The notes beneath the pieces are model-generated. The model saw only the letters and a program-made list of their open reading frames with translations, was not told the DNA's origin and made no database searches. A DNA stretch of 14,285 nt, taken from Holophaga sp. (GTDB lineage Bacteria; Acidobacteriota; Holophagae; Holophagales; Holophagaceae). The DNA is taken from contig JAUYES010000403.1 of the NCBI GenBank assembly GCA_030691225.1, positions 1 to 14,285 of the forward strand. Direction: 5' to 3'. This document shows, one piece after another, positions 8,018 to 14,285 of this stretch; within the stretch, counting starts at the first letter, position 1; each line of letters starts with the position of its first letter. Both the position numbers and the translations under genes were made by a program.

Positions 8018-8677
8018 ATGCTCTCCTACAAAACCCCCTTTCTGGCACTCCTGGTCCTCGGCGCAAGCGCCTTCATGGATGCCCAGACCCCGGCCACCCG
8101 CATCGCCGATCTGGAGGCCGCCGCCGCTCGCAATGGCATGGACGCCACGGTTCTGAAGGATCTCGGCGAATACTACTTCGGCCAGGCCGTTGCGGGTGAC
8201 AAGTGCGCCGTGGACCGGGGCCTGGATGTCTATATCTCCCTTATGCAGTTGGAGCCCGCCAAGGCGATCCATCCCTGCCGTTTCGGAAGCCTGAGCACCA
8301 TGAAGGGTCGCGATGCCTCGCTGCCCATGGCCCGAATGTGGCATGTGCAGAAGGGTCTCGAAGCCCTGACCAAGGCCGTGGAACTGGCCCCGGATGACCT
8401 GGGCATCCGCCTCACCCGGGCCAACACCTGTAACGCCCTGCCCATCCAGTTCAAACAGATCGACACCGCCATCGGGGATTGCCAGCACCTGGATGGCCTC
8501 TTTGCCAAGAATCCGCAGCAGTTCCCCAAGGACCTCGTGTTCCAGACCCGGCTCTTGCTGGCTTCCAGCCTGAACAAGGCGGGACGAGGCGAGGAGGCCC
8601 GCGCGATTTTGGAGAAGCTGAAAATCGATGCCCAGGGAACTCCCTTCGCCGCTCAGGCCAAAGAACTGCTGAAATAG
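8018..8677 (+). CDS. Small exported helical (TPR-like) protein of unknown function
   Basis: 219 aa. Residues 1-23 are a signal peptide (basic start, LALLVLGASAF core, cleavage near MDAQ), so the mature protein is periplasmic or secreted. The rest is almost entirely alpha-helical, with degenerate TPR-like pairs: GLEALTKAVELAPDDLGIRLTRA (about 114-136) and LLLASSLNKAGRGEEARAILEKL (about 183-205), whose spacing recalls TPR helix A/B. Three cysteines occur in the mature part (in DKCAVD, HPCRF and NTCNAL), and a fourth in GDCQHL. No enzyme motif is seen. ATG at 8018 is chosen because of GAGG 5 nt upstream and the signal peptide; an in-frame ATG at 7862 would add 52 residues with no signal-like content. 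It ends 6 bp before the histidine kinase gene, so all three genes are probably one operon. A role in the kinase's signal, as envelope partner or output, is inference. Confidence 0.75.
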   Translation: MLSYKTPFLALLVLGASAFMDAQTPATRIADLEAAAARNGMDATVLKDLGEYYFGQAVAGDKCAVDRGLDVYISLMQLEPAKAIHPCRFGSLSTMKGRDASLPMARMWHVQKGLEALTKAVELAPDDLGIRLTRANTCNALPIQFKQIDTAIGDCQHLDGLFAKNPQQFPKDLVFQTRLLLASSLNKAGRGEEARAILEKLKIDAQGTPFAAQAKELLK

Positions 8678-8683
8678 AGCTCC

Positions 8684-9709
8684 ATGCGCCTCCTGCTCCG
8701 AATCCTGCTGGTCAACCAGATCTTGGCCATCGCGTTGCTCATCGCATTCGCGTTGATGTATGGCCCGCGCAACTTACCCCACTTCTGGTTGCCAATCCTC
8801 GTATTCACCCAGGCGGTGGGCGGCTGCGTGGGCCTGCTGTTCGCCGGGCTGAACGCCTGGGGGATCTACCACGGCGCCCCCAAGGTGGTTCAACACATCA
8901 GCAGGATCGGAGCGGTAGTCCTGGGCACCATTCTGGGAATCACGGTTGGCTTCCTTTTAATCAAATTTCTACGGCCAGAACTCACCTTCAATCGCAGGAT
9001 GATCGTGAACACCGGCTCATTTGCGCTGCTCATTGCGGCCGTCATGGCCACCATCAACATCCTGTTGGAACAATTGAAGGCCCGCATCGAGCAGAAGGCA
9101 ATCGAGATCCAGAAATTGCGCGAACTGGAAGCCCAGACTCGCCTGACCAGCCTGCAAGGCAAGGTGAATCCCCATTTCCTGTTCAATACCCTGAACACCA
9201 TGCTCAACCTGGTGCACACCTCCCCCGATGCGGTGGAGGATTTGATCCTGCGATTATCAGAGCTCTATCGCAGCGTGTTGAAACTGCCAGATACCGGCTT
9301 CATCACGCTTGCCGAAGAGCTGGAGCTGGTACGGCGGTACCTCGAGATCGAACAGATCCGCCTCGGGGATCGCCTGACTTTTGCGGTGGAAATGGATCCA
9401 GCGGCTGCTGCCATTCGGATTCCACCCTTATTTGTGGAGCCCCTCGCGGAGAATGCCGTGAAGCATGGCATCGGCCCCAAGCCCGAAGGAGGCCGGATTC
9501 ACATTCAGGCTCGGATCGATGGCCACTTCCTGGTGGTGGTCGTAGAGGATGATGGCGCCGGTGCCCATGCCGGAATATCCGGAAACGGTTTCGGCCTTTA
9601 CAGCATCCGCGAACGTCTCCGCATGCTCTACGGCGGGCGCGGTGACCTTGTTCTGATTCCTGGCACCAAGGCTGGCTTTCGGGCCGAATTGAGGGTGCCC
9701 TGTGATTAG
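8684..9709 (+). CDS. LytS/YehU-type membrane sensor histidine kinase
   Basis: 341 aa. Four predicted membrane segments (about 4-25, 34-60, 76-96, 106-128) lack a recognisable extracellular sensor domain. A short coiled coil follows (about 128-156, LEQLKARIEQKAIEIQKLRE). The His_kinase domain has LQGKVNPHFLFNTLNTM with phospho-acceptor His164, the LytS-family form of the H-box. The ATPase part has PLAENAVKHGI (N-box, 253-263), VVEDDGAG (286-293) and GNGFGLYSIRERL (G-box, 300-312). It should autophosphorylate and pass phosphate to the LytTR regulator encoded immediately after. The weak ribosome binding site and 6-bp distance from the upstream stop suggest translational coupling. Its stop overlaps the regulator's start by 8 nt. 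The membrane part is not the five-helix 5TMR-LYT domain of classical LytS, so the stimulus is unknown. Confidence 0.93.
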   Translation: MRLLLRILLVNQILAIALLIAFALMYGPRNLPHFWLPILVFTQAVGGCVGLLFAGLNAWGIYHGAPKVVQHISRIGAVVLGTILGITVGFLLIKFLRPELTFNRRMIVNTGSFALLIAAVMATINILLEQLKARIEQKAIEIQKLRELEAQTRLTSLQGKVNPHFLFNTLNTMLNLVHTSPDAVEDLILRLSELYRSVLKLPDTGFITLAEELELVRRYLEIEQIRLGDRLTFAVEMDPAAAAIRIPPLFVEPLAENAVKHGIGPKPEGGRIHIQARIDGHFLVVVVEDDGAGAHAGISGNGFGLYSIRERLRMLYGGRGDLVLIPGTKAGFRAELRVPCD

Positions 9710-10442
9710 GACGGTGCTCGCCGAGGATGAGCCCCACTCCCTGGAGCGCCTGCGGGGAGTGTTGGCCGCCCGCCCGGATCTCGAAATCGTGGGAGAGGCC
9801 ACGGATGGACCTTCCGCCGCCGCACTCGTAGAGGCACTCCACCCGGACCTCTTGTTCCTCGACATCCACATGCCGGGCTGTGATGGCTTTGAGGTGCTCT
9901 CCCGACTCGAGCACCGCCCCATGGTGGTATTTGTGACGGCCTACGACGAATACGCACTCAAGGCTTTTGATGCCAACGCCGTGGATTACCTGTTGAAGCC
10001 CAGCTCCCGAAAACGCATTTTCGAGGCCGTGGATCGTGCGCTGGCGCGCCGAAAAACCATGGATGGGCACTTGTTTGAAACCCTCAAGGCCGCCTTGGCA
10101 CCTCAGAGCCATCTGCGGCGCTTTTTAGTGAAAGTGGGCGACGAGATTCTCGTGATTCCCGAAGCCGAGGTGCTCTGTTTTCAGGCCGAGGACAAGTATG
10201 TGAACCTGCTCACCGAGGGGCGCAGCTTCATTACGGATTTCACCCTCAAAGAACTGGAACAGCGCCTGGATCCCGAACGGTTTGTGCGCATCCACAAGAG
10301 CACGATCATTGCGCTCCATCGCGTCAGCCGCATTTCCAAGTGGTTTCAGGGCGAACAGATCGTGGTGCTCGATGACAAGGTTGGCACCCGCCTGAAGGTC
10401 GGCCGCAGTTACGTTGAGAATTTCCGTAACCGGATGGGCTAA
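9702..10442 (+). CDS. LytTR-family response regulator (REC + LytTR DNA-binding domain)
   Basis: 246 aa, the standard length. REC domain (1-118): acidic pocket AEDE (7-10), phospho-acceptor Asp54 in LLFLDIHMPGCDGFEVL, Thr79 in FVTAYDEYALKAFD, and Lys99 in YLLKP. LytTR domain (about 138-243): RRFLVKVGDEILVIPEAEV, then CFQAEDKYVNLLTEG, RFVRIHKSTIIALHRV and GRSYVENFRNRM, all typical of AgrA/AlgR/YehT-like regulators. It is the cytoplasmic partner of the LytS-type kinase. The start is GTG at 9702, overlapping the kinase gene's TAG at 9707-9709, with GAGGG 6 nt upstream; the overlap implies translational coupling. Targets are unknown, but repeats resembling LytTR sites lie upstream of its own operon (7859-7890). 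Confidence 0.95.
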   Translation: MIRTVLAEDEPHSLERLRGVLAARPDLEIVGEATDGPSAAALVEALHPDLLFLDIHMPGCDGFEVLSRLEHRPMVVFVTAYDEYALKAFDANAVDYLLKPSSRKRIFEAVDRALARRKTMDGHLFETLKAALAPQSHLRRFLVKVGDEILVIPEAEVLCFQAEDKYVNLLTEGRSFITDFTLKELEQRLDPERFVRIHKSTIIALHRVSRISKWFQGEQIVVLDDKVGTRLKVGRSYVENFRNRMG

Positions 10443-10620
10443 GGCGGCAGCAGCCTCAGGCGGATTGCTTCACGATTGGAGCGTGTGCCTTAACCCTAAT
10501 CTTCAGCCACCAAAGCCTTAACCGACGAACGAAAGCCCGTGGGAGGACCTTGGGTAAGCGCCCGCGCCTTCGGCTAGTGTCTAGGCTGAGCCCAGTGGAG
10601 ACCCAGGGCATTGAACCTAC
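10443..10620. other. Convergent intergenic region after the response regulator and the GGDEF gene
   Basis: 178 bp between two gene ends. No hairpin followed by a T-run is visible on either strand; the best structure is CT-A-GGC TGA GCC-C-AG (about 10581-10595), with one mismatch and no U-tract. The 9-mer GCCTTAACC occurs twice (10487-10495 and 10515-10523). A minus-strand copy of CGTTCGTCGG is at 10522-10531. No small gene could be supported. Confidence 0.4.
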
Positions 10621-12267
10621 TCAGACAATCCCACCCACATAGGGAAAGAATTTTCGATCCTCCCTCAATATGTGTTGGGCCACCACGTCGTAGGCCAGGA
10701 AGCTAAAGAGTTCCCCAAGCGGGAGTTCGTTTCGCTCCCATCGCTCCGTTAGGCCCATCGCCTTGGCGACCAGTTCGGTGTGACATTTGCCGTGACTTTC
10801 GGCAAATGGGAACCCAGCTTTCCGAAGGATGTCTTCCTCGTCTCGGAAATGGTTGGCGATTTCTCCCAATAATTTTTCCAGCAGAGGGCCAACCGCTTCT
10901 TTTGGCTTACCGTCCAGAACCGCAGACAACAGGGTGTTGGCACCCTCAAATAGCGCTCTGTGCTGGGCGTCGATGACGGCGTTGCCGCATTCTGCGGCCT
11001 CACGCCATACCAGCCGTATCAGACCCGAGGCGATTGCATCCTGGTTACCACCCGAGGCTGAAAGTTCAACCCGGTTTCGCCCTGCCTGCTTCGCTCGGTA
11101 CATGGCCGCATCGGCCAATTCAATCATTTTGTCAGGTGAAACCAGTTCCGAGGCTCGTTGGGTGACAACCCCAAGGCTGACGGTCACATGGTCCCCTGTG
11201 GAATTTTCCAAATGAGGAATCGAGAGTTCCTCGATGGATCGCCGTAGGCGTTCAGCCATCGTGTGAGCCCCCTGGTGATCGGTTTCCGGCAGAATCACCG
11301 CAAATTCCTCACCACCGTAGCGAGCGGCGAGGTCCGATCCGCGACCCACGATCGTTGTCATGACCCGCCCAACTCGTCGAAGGCATTCATCGCCTGCCAT
11401 ATGGCCGTACTGGTCGTTGAATTTTTTGAAATGATCGACATCCAGCATGATGACGGAAAGCGGCGCTCCGGAACGTTTCAAGCGATAGAACTCGGTATGT
11501 AGAACCTCATCAAAATGGCGGCGATTGGCCAGCCGAGTCAGGCCATCAGTAAGAGCACTTTTCTGGGCGTAGTCCCGCTCGATTTCCAATTGTGCGACGA
11601 GCTCTTTGATCCGTATTTCATCCCGTTTGCGTTCGGTAATATCCCGGGTCACGGTGATGATATGTGGCACCCCTTTCAAGTTGAGCACTCGGGAAGATAC
11701 GATTCCAAAAAATTGGTCCCCACCTTTTCGCTGAAAAACGGCTTCTCGGTTTTCGCAAAACCCTTTTTCCTTGAGTTCGGCCACGAACTCAAGGCGATCC
11801 GATGAATTTTTCCAGATCTCGATTTCCAGGGATGTTTTTCCCGACACCTCGGCCCTGGAATAACCGCTCAGAGCCGTGAAACCCTCGTTGATAGCCACAA
11901 AGCGACCATCTTCGAGACGGGTGATCAGGACCGCATCGGGGCTGGTGTTAAAGATCAGGTCCGCCGCTTCCTTGGCCTCGCGATAATCCTCATTCAAGCG
12001 TTGGTTGATGTGCAGGATGCCAACATAGAACAAAGCCAGCCCAGACAGCAAAAAAGCTAAATTGGCGGCTATCGAAAATGGACTAGAACCAGGATCCTTC
12101 TGCATGAAATTGAACCCGAAGGCCAAGACCAGAGAAGCACTCCCCAAAGCCCACCATCCCAGCCACCGATGGGCCTTGTTGGTTCGGTACAGAATCAAAA
12201 AAATGCAGAGTTGCAGCAGATTGGTCAGGCCCAAAAGGATGGCAAGGGTATGCGGATCAATTGGCAT
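10621..12267 (-). CDS. Membrane PAS-GGDEF diguanylate cyclase with C-terminal hemerythrin domain
   Basis: 548 aa. Three membrane helices (about 7-27, 33-54, 65-87) come first, then a PAS domain (about 100-212: ADLIFNTSPDAVLITRLEDG, GYSRAEVSGK, VTRDITERK), a short coiled coil, and a GGDEF domain (about 236-402). The active site is GGEEF (318-322), preceded by DHFKKFNDQYGHMAGD. An RxxD inhibitory site (RGSD, 309-312) sits five residues upstream, so it should make c-di-GMP with product inhibition. Residues 418-542 are a hemerythrin domain with all seven iron ligands: His436 (IDAQH), His473 and Glu477 (HFRDEE), His492 and His496 (HGKCH), His532 and Asp537 (HILRED). Ligand spacing 37-4-15-4-36-5 fits bacteriohemerythrins. 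The di-iron centre suggests oxygen or redox control of c-di-GMP synthesis. It lies 133 bp downstream of htpG on the same strand, too far to assume co-transcription. Confidence 0.94.
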   Translation of the reverse strand: MPIDPHTLAILLGLTNLLQLCIFLILYRTNKAHRWLGWWALGSASLVLAFGFNFMQKDPGSSPFSIAANLAFLLSGLALFYVGILHINQRLNEDYREAKEAADLIFNTSPDAVLITRLEDGRFVAINEGFTALSGYSRAEVSGKTSLEIEIWKNSSDRLEFVAELKEKGFCENREAVFQRKGGDQFFGIVSSRVLNLKGVPHIITVTRDITERKRDEIRIKELVAQLEIERDYAQKSALTDGLTRLANRRHFDEVLHTEFYRLKRSGAPLSVIMLDVDHFKKFNDQYGHMAGDECLRRVGRVMTTIVGRGSDLAARYGGEEFAVILPETDHQGAHTMAERLRRSIEELSIPHLENSTGDHVTVSLGVVTQRASELVSPDKMIELADAAMYRAKQAGRNRVELSASGGNQDAIASGLIRLVWREAAECGNAVIDAQHRALFEGANTLLSAVLDGKPKEAVGPLLEKLLGEIANHFRDEEDILRKAGFPFAESHGKCHTELVAKAMGLTERWERNELPLGELFSFLAYDVVAQHILREDRKFFPYVGGIV

Positions 12268-12307
12268 AGCCCCATTCTGCTCTTAACGCCAAGCCCTGGG
12301 GAGCGAA

Positions 12308-12346
12308 GATCTTGTGTTCAGGTCACCCAGACCCGCAACCAAGATC
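12308..12346. repeat. Inverted repeat in the leader of the GGDEF-hemerythrin gene
   Basis: GATCTTG (12308-12314) and CAAGATC (12340-12346) are perfect 7-bp arms. The 25-bp loop holds a smaller GGTC-ACCCA-GACC hairpin (12321-12333). It starts about 40 bp upstream of the GGDEF-hemerythrin start codon and could be an operator or a leader RNA structure. There is no T-run, so it is not an obvious terminator for htpG. It may also be chance. Confidence 0.35.
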
Positions 12347-12400
12347 CCCGCTCAAAACCTATCAATAAAGCGTGTTCGAAATAGGCAAAAGGCTATGGCA

Positions 12401-14285
12401 TCAGCTCAATTCTTTAGTCATCAACTCATTAATTCGCGCCAGGAAGGCCGTCGGGTTTTCCGGTTTTGAACCTTCCGCGATCAAGGCTTGGTCCAGCAAC
12501 AACTGGGCATAGCCCTCGAATTTAGAATCCGTCGGGTCAGTCTGAAATTTGGTCAGCATGGCCTTGACGGTGGCATGCTCGGGGTTGAGCTCCAGCACAC
12601 GGGGACTCGGGCCACGACCCTGGCCTTGGCCCAGCCGGGCAAGGAGCTGCTCCATGTGCGGATCCAGGGCATCTTCGGCGGCCACGAGGCATGCAGCACT
12701 TTCCTTGAGTCGACTGGAGAGACGCACATCCTTGAGCCCAGTGAGTTTGGTTTTGAAGAGATCCAGCATGGGTTGAAAGGTCCCAACGGCAGCTTCTGCC
12801 TTCTGCTTTTCAGCTTCCGGCATATCGGGCGCATGGCGATCTGCTGCCTTCAGCGCCTTGCCTTTGTACTCGGGCAGGCCTGGAATCACGAAGGGATCAA
12901 TGGGATCGGTGAGCAGCAGCACGTCCCAACCTTTGGATTTGAATGCTTCTAGGCTCGGCGCGTGGGCCAGGGCCGCGCGATTCTCGCCTGCCAAATGAAA
13001 AATATCCTTCTGGTCCTCAGGCATGGCCTCAGCGTACTCCGCCAGCGTGATGCCCTTTCCGGCTTCGCCTTTGAGATGCTCGAAAAGCAACAGATCGGCG
13101 ATAGCCTCGCGGCGCTCCCAATCCCGGCCAAGGCCTTCTTTCAGTATCTGACCCAGCTCCTTAAAGAATTCGGCATAGGTTTCCCGCTGATCGGCCTTGA
13201 GCGCTTCCAGCGTTTTCAAAATTTGTTTAACGAGATTCTTCTGGATTTTTTCCAGCAATGGGTTCTGCTGCAGCGTTTCGCGGCTAACGTTCAGTGGCAG
13301 ATCGGGGCAATCCACAACGCCTTTCACGAAGCGCAACCAAGCCGGCAGCAGGGCCTCGCAGGGATCCTGAATAAGCACGCGGTTGATGTAAAGTCGGGGC
13401 CCAACCTTGGCATCGCCGAATTGCAAATCCATGCTTTTGCGTTTGGGGAGATAGAGCAATGCGCGGAAGCTGGGCGTGCCTTCGGCTTGCACATGGATCA
13501 CCTTGAGAGGCTCTTCGAAATCGCCCGTCACCTGGCGATAGAAGGCATTGTATTCCTCCTCCGTGATTTCGCTCTTGCTGCGCAACCACAAGGCCTTTTG
13601 GCTATTCAGGGTTTCGTCCTCGAAGGTGGAAACATCTTCCTTCTTCCTCTCGACGGCCATCCGAATGGGATGTTCGATGAAATCCGAGAACTGCTTCACA
13701 AGGCTTCGCAGGCGCCATTCTTCGAGGAATTCCGTTTCATCTGGCTTGAGGTAGAGAACCACGTCCGTGCCCCGGCCAGTGCGCTCGGCTGCCGCCACCG
13801 TGAATTCGCCCTGCCCATCGGACTCCCATCGCACGGCTTCCTGTGAACCAGCCGCCCGCGATAGTACCGTCACGCGATCAGCCACCATAAAGGCGCTGTA
13901 GAAACCCACGCCAAATTGCCCAATGAGCTCGGGTCGACTGGCGGCTTCGGCATCCTTCAGGCGATCCAGAAAGGCCCGGGTGCCACTCTTGGCGATAGTT
14001 CCCAAATGCTCAATGATCGTTTCGCGATCCATACCGATGCCGTTATCAGACACGGTCAGTGTGTGGGCAACCTTGTCCACGGCGATCCGAATCGTCCAGT
14101 CTTTGTCGCCTTGGAGCAGGTTTTCGTTTTCAAGACTATTGAAACGGACCTTGTCGATGGCATCACTGGCGTTGCTCAACAACTCGCGCAGAAAAATTTC
14201 TTTGTGGGAATACAGCGAATGGGTGATCAGGTGCAGAACCTGTTTCAATTCGCTTTTGAAACTCAGCTTTTCTTCCGTGGGAAGG
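12401..14285 (-). CDS. htpG: Chaperone HtpG (bacterial Hsp90), lacking only the extreme N-terminus
   Basis: 628 codons are visible, and the frame stays open to the right edge; the first visible residues are LPTEEKLSFKSELKQVLHLI. Comparison with typical HtpG starts suggests only a few residues are missing. The GHKL ATPase domain is intact: HSLYSHKEIFLRELLSNASD (ATP-site Asn), DNGIGMDRETI, GTIAKSGTRAF (lid) and GQFGVGFYSAFMVADRV. The middle domain has KFVKG-type features: NRVLIQDPCEALLPAWLRFV and GVVDCPDLPLNVSRETLQQNP, including the conserved catalytic-loop Arg. The C-terminal dimerisation domain ends with LIAEGSKPENPTAFLARINEL. It is a cytoplasmic, ATP-driven, homodimeric chaperone of the stress response. 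The promoter lies outside the window. Confidence 0.96.
   Translation of the reverse strand, partial: LPTEEKLSFKSELKQVLHLITHSLYSHKEIFLRELLSNASDAIDKVRFNSLENENLLQGDKDWTIRIAVDKVAHTLTVSDNGIGMDRETIIEHLGTIAKSGTRAFLDRLKDAEAASRPELIGQFGVGFYSAFMVADRVTVLSRAAGSQEAVRWESDGQGEFTVAAAERTGRGTDVVLYLKPDETEFLEEWRLRSLVKQFSDFIEHPIRMAVERKKEDVSTFEDETLNSQKALWLRSKSEITEEEYNAFYRQVTGDFEEPLKVIHVQAEGTPSFRALLYLPKRKSMDLQFGDAKVGPRLYINRVLIQDPCEALLPAWLRFVKGVVDCPDLPLNVSRETLQQNPLLEKIQKNLVKQILKTLEALKADQRETYAEFFKELGQILKEGLGRDWERREAIADLLLFEHLKGEAGKGITLAEYAEAMPEDQKDIFHLAGENRAALAHAPSLEAFKSKGWDVLLLTDPIDPFVIPGLPEYKGKALKAADRHAPDMPEAEKQKAEAAVGTFQPMLDLFKTKLTGLKDVRLSSRLKESAACLVAAEDALDPHMEQLLARLGQGQGRGPSPRVLELNPEHATVKAMLTKFQTDPTDSKFEGYAQLLLDQALIAEGSKPENPTAFLARINELMTKELS

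Noticed and set aside
8479..9552. A 357-codon plus-strand open frame overlapping the exported protein and kinase genes in another frame
   Set aside because: It is rich in Pro, Arg and Gly and overlaps two genes with convincing motifs. It is a frame shadow.
10571..10595. Intrinsic terminator between the response regulator and GGDEF genes
   Set aside because: Stems are only 4-6 bp with mismatches, and no T-run follows on either strand.
12962..13846. A 294-codon plus-strand open frame opposite htpG
   Set aside because: It is antisense to conserved Hsp90 motifs and its composition mirrors the opposite strand.
14246..14248. TTG at 14248 as the htpG start
   Set aside because: The upstream codons TEEKLSFKSE match the conserved HtpG N-terminus, so this Leu codon is internal and the real start lies beyond the window.

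Overview
The window looks like chromosomal DNA from a moderately GC-rich Gram-negative bacterium. An outer-membrane TonB-dependent receptor of the Oar-like type, with an N-terminal carboxypeptidase-regulatory-like domain, next to secreted hydrolases suggests Acidobacteriota, possibly a Holophagaceae/Geothrix-like lineage. That placement rests on gene style only; there is no rRNA or marker phylogeny behind it. No tRNA, rRNA, CRISPR array, insertion sequence or phage gene was seen.

Left block (1-5125). Three minus-strand genes form a probable operon: a TonB-dependent receptor (1439-4186), a secreted C45/penicillin-acylase-like Ntn hydrolase (223-1425), and the start of a lipoprotein resembling N-formylglutamate amidohydrolases (1-192, cut by the window edge). 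Gaps are about 13 and 30 bp. A MurR/RpiR-type SIS regulator is transcribed divergently from a 105-bp shared upstream region. Together these read as a regulated module for capturing and hydrolysing an unknown, probably N-acylated, substrate at the cell surface.

Middle block (5126-10442). leuS (leucyl-tRNA synthetase) faces the regulator tail to tail with 5 bp between stop codons. Upstream of leuS, on the plus strand, is a three-gene unit: a small exported helical-repeat protein, a LytS-type membrane histidine kinase, and a LytTR response regulator whose start overlaps the kinase stop. The 241-bp leader before this unit carries direct repeats with a 21-bp period that resemble a LytTR-protein operator.

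Right block (10443-14285). A membrane PAS-GGDEF protein with an intact C-terminal hemerythrin domain (10621-12267) is a candidate oxygen- or redox-responsive diguanylate cyclase. Upstream of it on the same strand is htpG (Hsp90), complete except for a few N-terminal residues beyond the right edge.

Nothing here is clearly a new defence or mobile system. The points most worth checking are the hemerythrin-linked cyclase, the receptor/acylase/amidohydrolase/RpiR module, and the possible LytTR operator.
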